From positions 112,745-176,744 of the forward strand of contig NZ_BMND01000015.1 of NCBI RefSeq assembly GCF_014646275.1: a stretch of 64,000 bases of DNA, given 5' to 3'. Position 1 is the first letter of the stretch. Every line of letters starts with the position of its first letter. Below, one piece after another: positions 8,463 through 17,244 of the stretch. The translations under genes were made by a program, and so were the position numbers. The stretch is from Streptomyces kronopolitis (lineage in GTDB: Bacteria; Actinomycetota; Actinomycetes; Streptomycetales; Streptomycetaceae). A model generated the notes under the pieces. That model was not told the origin of the DNA. It made no database searches and saw only the letters and a program-made list of their open reading frames with translations.

Positions 8463-8864
8463 CCCCGCCGCCGCCTCGGCCGCCGGGAACGATTCACGGT
8501 CTCGTCGAACGGTCTCGGCGGCAGGTCTTGACAGACCCCTCCGACGGCTGATGCGTTCCCGCGCCGCTCCCCCACCACGCCCACGCCCGCGTCGCGAGAC
8601 CTTCCCTCTTGCGCCGAGTTGTGGGGAAAGTGTGTAGTACGGCCAGTCGGGGCGAGGTGCCGTGGTAACCCCTGCGAGCTGCGATTGTGAGGGAATCGGA
8701 GCTAATAGTTTGACCAACGTTTACCTGTTGCACACCATAGTTGGGCCTACTGAGGCCCAACTTGTTCGGACACGTCGTCGGACAGGTGCTCACCCCCCAC
8801 GTGCATCCCCTGTGTGGCCCCGCATGAATCCCTTCAACCCTCTGTGCGTACCCCTGGAGAGTCC
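8463..8864. other. 400-bp leader region before the solute-binding protein gene
   Basis: No gene was found. Bases 8630-8770 are notably AT-rich for this genome and contain TTGACC at 8710 and the inverted repeat at 8739-8762, so this is the likely promoter and control region of the following lipoprotein gene. A matching -10 at standard spacing is not obvious. Confidence 0.45.
8739..8762. promoter_or_regulatory. inverted repeat upstream of solute-binding protein
   Basis: AGTTGGGCC and its exact complement GGCCCAACT flank a 6-nt spacer, about 100 bp before the GTG start. It may be an operator or a leader hairpin. Confidence 0.5.
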
Positions 8865-10010
8865 GTGACCGTGCCCCTGCCGAGGACCGCCGTCCTCACC
8901 GGCGTCCTCACCGTCGCCACCGCATTCAGCCTGAGCGCCTGTGGCGCCCCCGACGCGTCGAGCGGCGGGAAGAATGCGGCCACCGCGACCACGGCCGAGG
9001 CCTTCGGCGGCGTCGACGCCCTGGCCAAGGCGGCCAAGCAGGAGGGCACCCTGCACGCGATCGCGCTGCCCCGCGACTGGGCCAATTACGGGGCCCTGAT
9101 CGACGGCTTCAAGAAGAAGTACGGCATCAAGGTCGATGTCGAGAACCCGAGCGGCTCCAGCCAGGACGAGATCAACGCGGTCACCTCCCGCAAGGGCAAG
9201 GACACCGCGCCCGACGTCCTCGACCTCGGCAGCTCCTTCGCCCAGACCGCCGCCCAGGACGGGCTGCTCGCGCCGTACATGGTCGCCGGTTTCGCCGACG
9301 TCCCCGACGCCCAGCGGGACTCCATCGGCCGCTGGTCGAACGACTACGGCGGCTACATCTCCTTCGGCTGCGACGCCAAGCGCGTGCACACCTGCCCGAC
9401 CAGCTTCAAGGACCTGCTCGATCCGCAGTACAAGGGCCAGGTCGCGCTCAACGGCAGCCCCACCAAGTCGGGTTCGGCCTTCGGCGCCGTGTACGCGGCC
9501 GCCCTCGCCAACGGCGGCTCCTTCGACGACATCCAGCCCGGCATAGACTTCTTCGCCAAGCTGAAGAGGATCGGCAACTTCACGACCCTCGACTCCACCC
9601 CGGCCACCGTCGCGAAGGGCAAGACCCCGATCAGCATCGACTGGGACTACCTCAACGCCGGGTACACCGACGAGTTCAAGTCCAAGGGCCGCCACTGGAC
9701 GGTCGCGGTCCCCACGGACGGCAAGTTCTCCCAGTACTACTCGCAGGCCATCAACAAGGACGCGCCGCACCCCGCGGCCGCGCGCCTGTGGCTGGAGTAC
9801 CTCTACAGCACCGAGGGTCAGAACATCCGGCTCAAGGGCTACGCCCGTCCGGCTCTGATGGCCGCCATGAAGAAGGCCGGCACCCTCGACAAGGCCGCGG
9901 CCGCGAAGCTGCCGAAGGTCACCGGCACGCCGACCTTCCCCACCGAGACCCAGCAGAGCAACGCCAAGGGCGTCATCGCCACGAGCTGGGGCCAGCCCTC
10001 TTCCGGCTGA
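8865..10010 (+). CDS. lipoprotein substrate-binding protein of an ABC importer (orphan)
   Basis: A 381-residue extracellular solute-binding protein of the spermidine/putrescine-iron type. The GTG start gives a signal peptide with positively charged N-terminus, a hydrophobic core (TAVLTGVLTVATAFSL) and a lipobox LSAC, so Cys26 would be lipidated. The mature protein shows GTLHAIALPRDWANYGALID and PDVLDLGSSFAQTA, family-typical first-domain strands, and TPISIDWDYLNAGY near the hinge. A GGAG precedes the start. The ATPase and permease genes that usually follow are absent; a nucleotidyltransferase gene comes next. It must rely on a transporter elsewhere or be a leftover. Confidence 0.85.
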   Translation: MTVPLPRTAVLTGVLTVATAFSLSACGAPDASSGGKNAATATTAEAFGGVDALAKAAKQEGTLHAIALPRDWANYGALIDGFKKKYGIKVDVENPSGSSQDEINAVTSRKGKDTAPDVLDLGSSFAQTAAQDGLLAPYMVAGFADVPDAQRDSIGRWSNDYGGYISFGCDAKRVHTCPTSFKDLLDPQYKGQVALNGSPTKSGSAFGAVYAAALANGGSFDDIQPGIDFFAKLKRIGNFTTLDSTPATVAKGKTPISIDWDYLNAGYTDEFKSKGRHWTVAVPTDGKFSQYYSQAINKDAPHPAAARLWLEYLYSTEGQNIRLKGYARPALMAAMKKAGTLDKAAAAKLPKVTGTPTFPTETQQSNAKGVIATSWGQPSSG

Positions 10011-10040
10011 CCGCACCGCACACCCGGGCCGACGAGATGC

Positions 10041-10064
10041 CCGCCGCCCACTCTCGGGCGGCGG
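10041..10064 (+). terminator. hairpin after the solute-binding protein
   Basis: CCGCCGCCC, a 6-nt loop and GGGCGGCGG form a 9-bp stem 31 bp past the stop codon, supporting single-gene transcription of the lipoprotein. Confidence 0.55.
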
Positions 10065-10155
10065 CACCCACCCCCTCCTCCGGCCAATGGCCGCGGTCGG
10101 CGCCGGATCGGGAACCTCTGGAGGTCACGTTCTGGGGGTGGCACGATGAGCGCCC

Positions 10156-10908
10156 ATGAAGGATCAAGAAGCCGCGCTCTGTCAGGCCGGGCGACTCGTG
10201 CGCGAACTGTTCCCGCAGGCACTCGGGGCGGTTCTCGGTGGGTCAGCCGCCCTCGGCCGCTCGACTCCGACGAGTGACCTCGACATCGGTGTCCTCCTCC
10301 CGGACCGCGCGGGAAGCGGACGAGAGGTGATCCGTCACGAAGGTCGCCTCGTCGAGCTGTTCCTCAACTCGGTCGATGACGTGCCCGAGTTCTTCGAGTG
10401 GGATCGGGCGCGCCGCAGGGCGACCGTGGTCTTCGTCTACGCCCAGGGGATGACGTTGACGGATCCTCACGGGCAGGTGGCCCGGACTCGTCAACGGGCA
10501 CAAGAGGTCCTCGCCATGGGACCACCACCGCTGACAGCCGAGCAGTGGTGTCATAGGCGCTATGTCCTGACGTGCTACCTGGACGACCTGGCCGACACGG
10601 CCACCCCACCGGTGAACCGCTATGAGCAGCTCGTCATCGCCGACCACGTGCTGCGGGAAGCGGCCGAGCTGCTCACGGCCCACCACGGTGCCTGGACGGG
10701 GATCGGCAAGTGGATGCCCCGCCGGCTCATCGCCGCGGATCCAGTGCGGGGGAACGACCTGCTGGCCGGGCATCAAGCCGTGGCGGAACGCGCCGACCCC
10801 GGCCCGCTGTCGGCCGCGGCAGGAGAACTGCTGGAACTGGTGGGCGGGCCACTGCGCGAGGGGTATGCCGACCGCTGGCAGGCACGGCCGACCGAGGCTC
10901 AGCGGTAG
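10156..10908 (+). CDS. nucleotidyltransferase-domain protein
   Basis: A 250-residue protein with a Pol-beta-type nucleotidyltransferase core: GGSAALGRSTPTSDLDIGV has the GS(x)nDxD signature, with Asp pair for metal binding, and a third acidic residue follows in GRLVELFLNS. The remainder is helical, as in aminoglycoside nucleotidyltransferases and the related DUF4111/DUF4037 proteins (HRRYVLTCYLDDLAD, VIADHVLREAAELL). It may nucleotidylate a small molecule or an RNA end. The ribosome binding site is weak. No partner toxin or HEPN gene adjoins it. Confidence 0.7.
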   Translation: MKDQEAALCQAGRLVRELFPQALGAVLGGSAALGRSTPTSDLDIGVLLPDRAGSGREVIRHEGRLVELFLNSVDDVPEFFEWDRARRRATVVFVYAQGMTLTDPHGQVARTRQRAQEVLAMGPPPLTAEQWCHRRYVLTCYLDDLADTATPPVNRYEQLVIADHVLREAAELLTAHHGAWTGIGKWMPRRLIAADPVRGNDLLAGHQAVAERADPGPLSAAAGELLELVGGPLREGYADRWQARPTEAQR

Positions 10909-10979
10909 GGACTGCGCGCGGGGCGGCCGCCCGCGGTCCATTTGTCGACGAGCCGGACTCCCCCGTCGGCCGTGCCCGC

Positions 10980-11945
10980 TCAGTCCAGCGGCCGGGCATA
11001 CGTCACGAACTGCCGCTCCGTTGTGAATCCCATCCGTTCGTAGAGCCCCAGGGCCCCGGTCGGGTTGGCGGCGTCGACGACCAGTTCCGCCTTGTCGTAC
11101 TGCTGCTCGCGAGCCTCGGCCAGGGTGTGCGCCAGCAGGGCACGGGCCGCGCCGCGTCCGCGGTGAGACTGCCGGGTGCCCAGGTGGCCGATCGTGCAGG
11201 CACGGTAGCCCGTGGCCGCGTGGTCGGCGACGTACTCGTCGGCGAGCAGATACGCCGCGACGCTACCGTCGGCGTCGAGCAGCAGGGAGGAGAGCCCGGC
11301 GCGGAACGAACGGGCCCCGGTGAACCAGGTGTCCCAGTCGGTCCGGTCCGTCTCGGTGTGGTTCCAGTGATCGCGGAACGCGTCGTTGTGCGCATGCCGG
11401 GTCGCCTCGTCGAGGGACGGTTCGAAGGGCGTCAGGTGCAAGCCGTCCGGCACCCCCGGGGCGGGCAGCCGGTCCGCGCGCAGGTCGTGCGTCATGCTGA
11501 ACCAGTAGCGGCGGGGCGCGAACCCGGTGTGCCGGGCCAGCGCAGCGAACCCCGCGTCGCCGGCCAGCCCGTCGATCAGCAGTTCCGCCGGTACGCCCGG
11601 GTGCCGCGCGGCCCGGATCGCCTCCGCGCGGCCGCGCATCCAGTCGACCAGCCGCGTGCCGATCCCCTGCCGGCGCCGGTCCGGATGGACGGTGGCGGCG
11701 GTTTCGAAGCGGGCGATGTCCCCTACCCGCTCCGGCTCGTACACCATGGCGTACGCCACCAGCTGTGATCCCTGCCGGAGGCCGATGGTGTGGTGCGCCA
11801 AGTCCAGCTTGGGGTCGGTGAGTTGCTGGCTGACGTCCGTCTCGTCCTCGTGCAGGCCCGTTCTGTCGACGTGTTCGACCTCGTCGCGCAGGGTCGCGAG
11901 GTCCCGGGCGTCGGCCGTGGTGAGCGGCGTGAGGTGGAGAGTCAT
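10980..11945 (-). CDS. tandem GNAT-family N-acetyltransferase
   Basis: A 321-residue protein made of two GNAT domains. The first carries the acetyl-CoA loop in HPDRRRQGIGTRLVDWM (about residues 80-100). The second carries GTRQSHRGRGAARALLAHTL (about 255-275) and ends in the usual GLYERMGFTTERQFV. Two-domain GNATs of this sort occur in Streptomyces near antibiotic-resistance and biosynthesis genes (mycothiol synthase has the same layout but a different motif context). The start giving MTLHLTPLTTADARDL is preferred because the next 28 upstream codons look unlike protein. Confidence 0.85.
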   Translation of the reverse strand: MTLHLTPLTTADARDLATLRDEVEHVDRTGLHEDETDVSQQLTDPKLDLAHHTIGLRQGSQLVAYAMVYEPERVGDIARFETAATVHPDRRRQGIGTRLVDWMRGRAEAIRAARHPGVPAELLIDGLAGDAGFAALARHTGFAPRRYWFSMTHDLRADRLPAPGVPDGLHLTPFEPSLDEATRHAHNDAFRDHWNHTETDRTDWDTWFTGARSFRAGLSSLLLDADGSVAAYLLADEYVADHAATGYRACTIGHLGTRQSHRGRGAARALLAHTLAEAREQQYDKAELVVDAANPTGALGLYERMGFTTERQFVTYARPLD

Positions 11946-12056
11946 CCACGTCACCGTACAAAGAGACCAAAGGGCGCGTCGAAGGGATTTACGGGCATCA
12001 CCCTGCGGCAGACATCCAGCGGACATCACCGCGCACGAGCGGGTGAGGCAGGTGCG

Positions 12057-12674
12057 TCAGCCCGTCAAGCGTTCCACCAGAAGGAACCCGCCGATGACGA
12101 TCATCATGGCACCGGAGACCCGGGTGACCGCCCGGGCGGCGGCGGGCCGGGTTCGCAGGACGGTGCGCGCCAGGACGCCGACGGAGAGGTAGACGACGGC
12201 GCAGGCGGCCATGTGCAGCGTGCCCAGCAGGCCGGTCTGCGCGGCGACCGGCCAGCCCGCCGCCGGGTGGATGAACTGCGGGAACAGTGAGAAGTAAAGC
12301 AGCAGCGCCTTGGGGTTCAGGCCGCTGATCCCGACTCCCTTGAGCATGATCTGCGCGCGGGAGGACTCCATCGGCGATGCGGACGCCGTCAGGGTGGCCG
12401 GCTGGCGGAGCACGCCGAAGCCGAGCCACACGAGGTAGATGGCGCCGGCGACGGTCAGCGCGGTGAGCAGGGTCGGTGAACTCGCCACGATCACCACCAG
12501 GCCCGCGACGGCGAGCAGGGTGTATCCCGCGTAGCCGGCTATCAGCCCGGCGACCGCGGGGACGACCGACCGGCCCCGCAGGCCCGCCGAGATCGCATAG
12601 GCCCAGTCCGCACCCGGCGTGAACACCAGCAGGAGGTCCACGGCCAGAAATGCCGCCAGCGTGGTCGTGTCCAT
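12057..12674 (-). CDS. LysE/RhtB-family amino-acid exporter
   Basis: A 205-residue integral membrane protein with about six hydrophobic segments and the family signature FTPGADWAYAISAGLRG near the N-terminus, followed by GLNPKALLLYFSLFPQF. The family exports basic or neutral amino acids. The gene has a GAGAGGGAA ribosome binding site and is divergent from an Lrp-type regulator, the classical LysE/LysG-like arrangement in which intracellular amino acid triggers its own exporter. The substrate is not predictable. Confidence 0.9.
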   Translation of the reverse strand: MDTTTLAAFLAVDLLLVFTPGADWAYAISAGLRGRSVVPAVAGLIAGYAGYTLLAVAGLVVIVASSPTLLTALTVAGAIYLVWLGFGVLRQPATLTASASPMESSRAQIMLKGVGISGLNPKALLLYFSLFPQFIHPAAGWPVAAQTGLLGTLHMAACAVVYLSVGVLARTVLRTRPAAARAVTRVSGAMMIVIGGFLLVERLTG

Positions 12675-12683
12675 GGATCGTTC

Positions 12684-12710
12684 CCTCTCGCATTTTCGCT
12701 TTGCGAGAGG
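12684..12710. promoter_or_regulatory. inverted repeat, probable Lrp operator
   Basis: CCTCTCGCA and TGCGAGAGG form 9-bp arms around a 9-nt AT-rich spacer, starting 10 bp upstream of the exporter ATG in the divergent intergenic gap. Size and spacing suit an Lrp/AsnC site. Confidence 0.6.
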
Positions 12711-12786
12711 AAGGCTAGGCCGGATCTGCCCGAAAGTGTTCCTTCATTTACTCCATGATCGCGGGATCTGAGGGAGAATCTTCCCC

Positions 12787-13239
12787 ATGGACGCCATGGA
12801 CCGGAAAATTCTTACCGAGCTGCAGCTGGACGGCCGTCTCACGGTCACCGAACTGGCCGCCCGCGTGCAGCTCAGCGTCTCGCCCTGCCACCGCCGGCTG
12901 CGCGACCTCGAACGCGAGGGAGCGATCCGCGGGTACCGTGCCGTCGTGGACCCGGCGGCCCTGGGACTCACCTTCGAGGCGCTCGTCTTCGCCACCCTGC
13001 GCTGGGAGGACCGCGACACCGTGACCTCCTTCGAAGAAGCCGTGGCCGCCGTCCCCCACGTGCTCCAGGCCCAGCGCCTCTTCGGCGAACCCGACTACCT
13101 CCTGCGGGTCGCCACCACCGACCTCGCCGCCTTCCAGCAGCTCTACGACCAGCAGCTGGCCAGGCTCCCGGGCGTCCAGCGCCTGACCTCCACCCTCGTC
13201 ATGAAGCACGTCGTCGACGACCGGCCGCTGCCCGAGTAG
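12787..13239 (+). CDS. Lrp/AsnC-family transcriptional regulator
   Basis: A 150-residue Lrp-type protein. The N-terminal winged helix reads MDRKILTELQLDGRLTVTEL, then the recognition region LSVSPCHRRLRDLEREGAI. The C-terminal RAM domain includes GEPDYLLRVATTDLAAFQQL, matching the family's GxxDyll signature, and closes LTSTLVMKHVV. GGGAG precedes the ATG. Divergence from the LysE gene and the inverted repeat between them argue that it controls the exporter in response to an amino acid. Confidence 0.92.
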   Translation: MDAMDRKILTELQLDGRLTVTELAARVQLSVSPCHRRLRDLEREGAIRGYRAVVDPAALGLTFEALVFATLRWEDRDTVTSFEEAVAAVPHVLQAQRLFGEPDYLLRVATTDLAAFQQLYDQQLARLPGVQRLTSTLVMKHVVDDRPLPE

Positions 13240-13266
13240 TCCGCGCAGGTGGACCAGACATGAGCG

Positions 13267-13296
13267 CGGGGCCGCGCCCTGGGTGGCGCGGCCCCG
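13267..13296. terminator. bidirectional terminator between lrp and the methylisoborneol operon
   Basis: A perfect 12-bp stem (CGGGGCCGCGCC with its complement) around a 6-nt loop, lying 27 bp after the regulator stop and 11 bp after the methyltransferase stop on the other strand. Confidence 0.8.
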
Positions 13297-13307
13297 TGCC
13301 GGTGGCG

Positions 13308-14183
13308 TCAGACCCGGTCGGCGACGATCAGCAGGTACTGGAAGCTGCCGTTGCGGTAGGCGGTCAGGAAGGTGTCCTCGATGCCGGTGACCAGGTGGTC
13401 GGCCTCCTTGCGCAGTTCCCAGTACGGGAGCGCGGCCTGGGTCAGGTCCTGGACGTGGGTGGGGACGAGGCGGTTGCGGGCCATGGCGCGGAAGTAGGCC
13501 GAGCGGGGGTGGATGTCGCAGATGTAGTGGGCGTTGATGAGGGACACCTCGCGCGAGGCGCGGCCGTAGGTGTCGTTATAACAACCGGTGATGGTCACAT
13601 AGCGTCCGCCGCGGCGCAGCAGCCGGGCGTGTTCGGCGAAGAGCAGGTCGAGTTCGACGTACATCGTCGACTCGTTGTTCCACGAGGCCGCGTACGCGCC
13701 GGAGGTGAAGCCGGTGTCGAGCATGTTGCGGTGGTGGTAGCTGACCTTGTCGTCGATACCGCGCTTGCGGGCCTGCTGGTTGGCGAAGTCGGCCTGCTTC
13801 GCGGAGATCGTCACCCCGTCGGCGTGGCAGCCGTAGCGCAGGTTCGCCACGACGCTGCCGCCGCCGCGTCCGCATCCGGCGTCGAAGACCCGGTCGGCGG
13901 GCGAGAGCTGGCCGAGGTGGGAGGCGAGGAGTTGGGCCTGGGCCTCTTCCAACCGGTGCAGTTCGCCGGTGAGGCGTTCGCGGCGCCGGCCGGGATCCGG
14001 CTCGTCCAGCACGGTCCGGTCGGCGTCCCCGATGCCGTAGTGGTGGTGGTAGAGGTCGTCGATCTTTCCGAGTTCGAGGTTGACCGGGTTTTCCTCGGCG
14101 TTCCAGTAGTCCGCGACGCGGGTCTGGTACGTGGACTGGGTCGGCACCGGGATGCGGGCGGTGTCGGCGTGCACGGTGGTCAA
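13308..14183 (-). CDS. geranyl diphosphate 2-C-methyltransferase
   Basis: A 291-residue SAM-dependent methyltransferase that methylates geranyl diphosphate at C2, giving the C11 precursor of 2-methylisoborneol. Recognised by the N-terminal segment ADYWNAEENPVNLELGKIDD, followed by LYHHHYGIG, and SAM motif I in VFDAGCGRGGGSVVANL. WNNESTMYVEL and the C-terminal helices also match the family. I use a TTG start, with AAGGAG five bases upstream; the next start (GTG) lies too far from that site. It is the last gene of the operon, 35 bp after the synthase stop, and is followed by the strong terminator. Confidence 0.95.
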   Translation of the reverse strand: MTTVHADTARIPVPTQSTYQTRVADYWNAEENPVNLELGKIDDLYHHHYGIGDADRTVLDEPDPGRRRERLTGELHRLEEAQAQLLASHLGQLSPADRVFDAGCGRGGGSVVANLRYGCHADGVTISAKQADFANQQARKRGIDDKVSYHHRNMLDTGFTSGAYAASWNNESTMYVELDLLFAEHARLLRRGGRYVTITGCYNDTYGRASREVSLINAHYICDIHPRSAYFRAMARNRLVPTHVQDLTQAALPYWELRKEADHLVTGIEDTFLTAYRNGSFQYLLIVADRV

Positions 14184-14218
14184 CGTGGCTCCTTGCTGGT
14201 GTGGTGCGTGGGCTCGAT

Positions 14219-15277
14219 TTACCAGTAGTCGGGCAGCTGGTAGCGCTCGGTGTTGGTGGCGTGCCACTCGTGGTTGCCGGACACCCAGTCGGTCAGCCCC
14301 CGCACATACCTCTCGACGAGGGGCGAGGCGGCGGACAGCGGGGCGGATTCCGTCTCGAACGCTTCCATGATCTGGTTGTGGATCTCGACGCTCTTGAGGT
14401 AAGCGGCCTTCAGGCCGTTCTTGTCGTTGGCGGCGACCACTTGGGGGAGGTTGAGGTGGGTCGGGTCGCTGGCCAGCTCCCTGGTGAAGGAGTACAGGTC
14501 ATTGACGATGGTCGTGGCGTTGCAGGCCAGGCTGGTGATCCGCTGGATCTCGGGGCGGGCGTAGAGGGCCTCGGGCAGTTCGTAGCCGTCCACGGTGTCC
14601 ACGATGGACAGGCAGGGGCGGAAGTTGTTGAACTGCCGCATCACCAAGTACTCCCAGACCTGCGGCACATGCCGGGTCTCCGCCCAGGAGGCCTCGGCGA
14701 GGTAGCCGAGGTGCAGCCGTGCGATGTCGTGCACGAACCGGTCGGCCTGGCTGGGCGTGGCGATGGCCGCGTAGTCCTTGAGGGCCCAGTGGTAGGAGCG
14801 CAGGGGGCCGTCGCTCTGCACCCCGCGGCGCCACTGGTCCTCCGTTTCAGCGGTGCCGTGGAAGGGGTCGAGGGCTGACTGCGCCATGATCAGTCGACCG
14901 CCCAGCCCGCGGTGCGCACCGCCCTTGCCCTCGTCCTCCTCGCAGTAGCAGTTGTCGACGATGTTCTCGGCCAGCAGCAACTTGCCCGCGACGGTGAGGC
15001 GTTCGAGGTCGGCGGCGCCGGGGTGCTGAAGGACGACGGCCCGGCCGAACTGGAACTCGGTGAAGTCCCCGCTCCACCGTGCGGGGAAGAGGTCCAGCTG
15101 TCGGGCCCAGGCCTCCAGCCGGCGGTCGATCTCCTCGGCCTTGGCGGGGTCGGCGGGGGCGGCAGGCCGGAACCTCAGCCCGGGCACGGTGGTACTGCGC
15201 CGGTTCCGCAGGCTGCGGACGAGGTTCGGCGGGCCGGGCAGCGCGTACGCGGAGGTGTCGTTCGGGGGCGTGCTCAT
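14219..15277 (-). CDS. 2-methylisoborneol synthase (class I terpene cyclase)
   Basis: A 352-residue terpene cyclase that turns 2-methylgeranyl diphosphate into 2-methylisoborneol. The metal-binding triad N259, S263, E267 lies in NDLYSFTRE, and the C-terminal Arg-Tyr pair is present (ERYQ). The aspartate-rich motif reads DNCYCEE (residues 108-114), where the Streptomyces coelicolor enzyme has DDCYCED, so the second Asp is Asn. The protein is shorter than that relative (about 440 residues) because its disordered N-terminal extension is reduced to some 40 residues. That segment retains SAYALPGPPNL, a likely cargo-docking motif for the encapsulin shell encoded 15 bp upstream. GGAG precedes the ATG. 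Confidence 0.95.
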   Translation of the reverse strand: MSTPPNDTSAYALPGPPNLVRSLRNRRSTTVPGLRFRPAAPADPAKAEEIDRRLEAWARQLDLFPARWSGDFTEFQFGRAVVLQHPGAADLERLTVAGKLLLAENIVDNCYCEEDEGKGGAHRGLGGRLIMAQSALDPFHGTAETEDQWRRGVQSDGPLRSYHWALKDYAAIATPSQADRFVHDIARLHLGYLAEASWAETRHVPQVWEYLVMRQFNNFRPCLSIVDTVDGYELPEALYARPEIQRITSLACNATTIVNDLYSFTRELASDPTHLNLPQVVAANDKNGLKAAYLKSVEIHNQIMEAFETESAPLSAASPLVERYVRGLTDWVSGNHEWHATNTERYQLPDYW

Positions 15278-15292
15278 GTACGTACTCCACTG

Positions 15293-16735
15293 TCAGTCGG
15301 CGCTGCGGCCGATCTGGACGTTGTCCAGGACTCCGACCGCGTCGGGCACGAGGATGGCCGCCGAGTAGTAGGCGGTGACGAGGTACTTGATGACCGCGGC
15401 CTGGTCGATGCCCATGAACCGGACGTTCAGGCCGGGCTGGTACTCCTCGGGAATGCCGGTCTGGTGCAGGCCCACGACGCCCTGGTCCGCTTCCCCGGTG
15501 CGCAGCGCGAGGATGCTGGTGGTGTGGGCCTCGCTGATCGGGATCTTGCCGCACGGGAAGATCGGAACACCGCGCCACGCGGGAACGTCGTGCCCGTCGA
15601 CGCTCGCCGTGCCCGGCACCAGACCGCGCTTGTTGCACTGGCGGAAGAAGGCGGCGATCGCCTTGGGATGCGCCAGGAACAGCCGCGTCTTGCGGCGCAT
15701 GGACAGCAGCTCGTCCATGTCGTCGGGGGTGGGCGCGCCGGTGTAGGTGCTGATGCGCTGGCCGTAGTCGGCGTTGTGCAGCAGCCCGAACTCCCGGTTG
15801 TTGACCAGTTCCCACTCCTGGCGTTCGCGGACCTCCTCCACGGTCAGCCGGAGCTGCTGCTGGGTCTGGTCCATGGGCTCGTTGTAGAGGTCGGCGACCC
15901 GGCTGTGGACCCGCAACACGGTCTGCGTCAGGGAGAGTTCGTACTCCCGGGGCGCCAGATCGTAGTCAACGAAACCGCCGGAGAGCGTCGGCTCGCCGAC
16001 GTGTCCCGCCGCTACCGGCACCTCCGCCTCACCCTTGCGGTTCATGGGGCGCTGCTGCTGTTCCGCGTACGCGGCGAGGTGCGCGGCCAGGGAGGGGGCC
16101 CGGTCGGTGAGCTCCCGGACCGCGTCCCACGGCAGGACCATCACCACACCCGCGGATTCCGCGCGGACCGAGCTCAGCCACAGCGGCTCGGGCCGGCCGA
16201 TCGCCTCGTCCCCCATCTGGTCGCCGTCCGTGACGACGCCCAGGACCTCTTCGTCGCCGTACTTGCCGGCCGCGTAACGGGCGAAGCGGCCGTGCACGAC
16301 GAGGTAGGCCTCGGTGACCGGCTGCCCCTCCTCGAAGAGCGTCTGACCGGCGCGCACCTCCCGGACGCGGAAGCGGCCGGCGAGCTCCTTGAGGACCTCG
16401 ACGTCGTCATAGCCGCGCAGGGCGGGCAGTTCGGTGAGGGTCTGCGGGATCACCTTGATGTCGTCGGCGCCATTGTGCTCGAACTGGACACGGCCCCGGC
16501 CGACGCGGAGTTGCAGCCGCCGGTTGACCCGGTAGGTCCCGCCCTTGACGTCCACCCAGGGCAGCATCTTCAGCAGCCACCGCGAGGTGATGGCCTGCAT
16601 CTGGGGCTCGGACTTGGTGGTGGTCGCCAGGTGGCGCGCGGCCTGTGTGCTGAGGCTGGTGAGCGCGCTGTGCGGGGGTGGTGCGAGACCGGGCTCTTCG
16701 GTGGCGGAACCGGTGACACTGTCCGGTACGGACAC
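15293..16735 (-). CDS. family 2B encapsulin shell protein with cyclic-nucleotide-binding domain
   Basis: A 480-residue protein usually annotated as a Crp/Fnr or cyclic nucleotide-binding protein. It has no helix-turn-helix. Residues about 105-215 form a cNMP-binding domain (VREVRAGQTLFEEGQPVTEA, then GDQMGDEAIGRPEPLWL), inserted into an HK97-type fold seen in the E-loop-like N-terminal part and the C-terminal DMDELLSMRRKTRLFLAHPK and RFMGIDQAAVIKYL regions. This architecture and its position before the methylisoborneol synthase gene define family 2B encapsulins, which enclose terpene cyclases. The GTG start has GGGAGGGAAT in front. First gene of the operon. Confidence 0.9.
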   Translation of the reverse strand: MSVPDSVTGSATEEPGLAPPPHSALTSLSTQAARHLATTTKSEPQMQAITSRWLLKMLPWVDVKGGTYRVNRRLQLRVGRGRVQFEHNGADDIKVIPQTLTELPALRGYDDVEVLKELAGRFRVREVRAGQTLFEEGQPVTEAYLVVHGRFARYAAGKYGDEEVLGVVTDGDQMGDEAIGRPEPLWLSSVRAESAGVVMVLPWDAVRELTDRAPSLAAHLAAYAEQQQRPMNRKGEAEVPVAAGHVGEPTLSGGFVDYDLAPREYELSLTQTVLRVHSRVADLYNEPMDQTQQQLRLTVEEVRERQEWELVNNREFGLLHNADYGQRISTYTGAPTPDDMDELLSMRRKTRLFLAHPKAIAAFFRQCNKRGLVPGTASVDGHDVPAWRGVPIFPCGKIPISEAHTTSILALRTGEADQGVVGLHQTGIPEEYQPGLNVRFMGIDQAAVIKYLVTAYYSAAILVPDAVGVLDNVQIGRSAD

Positions 16736-17244
16736 ATTCCCTCCCGGGAGGTGAACAGAGTGATAGAAACGGCCGGTGGTGAGCAAGGTGGCCGTGCGCA
16801 GGGACAGCCAAACAGCAGGCAGGGGCACGCCGGTACGGCGTGAAGGGGGGCGGCCTCGCGACCGGAAGTCACAAACCCCGGATCGAGGCAGACGGCGCAC
16901 GGCAGCGCTCCCATGCGCCCCGCCATTGGCACACGCTCCCCGCGCGCGCATGAATGACGAAGGTCGACACGGGCCAAGGGAGTGGCACAACGAGCATGCC
17001 CAGTACGGCTGTTGTCATGTCACGGGCTTGTGAGGATACGTGGCACTCGGCCCTATGACTCGGGCCTTCGGCTCGGCCCATGGACTCGATTTGGCGCAGC
17101 ACGGCGGGCCGGGAGTCCGGACGGCCACGAGTCCTTCCGGCGGGCGATGCTCGTGTCCGGACCTGCTCGACGTCACGCCGGTCTCAGTGCGGCGGACGCG
17201 GCTTTCCGGACGGCCGGATGACGCCCGCCCTCAACGGTGTCCGG
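16736..17244. other. upstream region of the methylisoborneol operon
   Basis: About 500 bp with no convincing gene. It must contain the operon promoter and possibly a regulator site, but no recognisable -35/-10 pair or palindrome stood out. Confidence 0.4.

Noticed and set aside
15293..16735. Crp/Fnr-type transcription factor
   Set aside because: A cNMP-binding domain is present but the C-terminal helix-turn-helix is absent and the rest matches the encapsulin shell.
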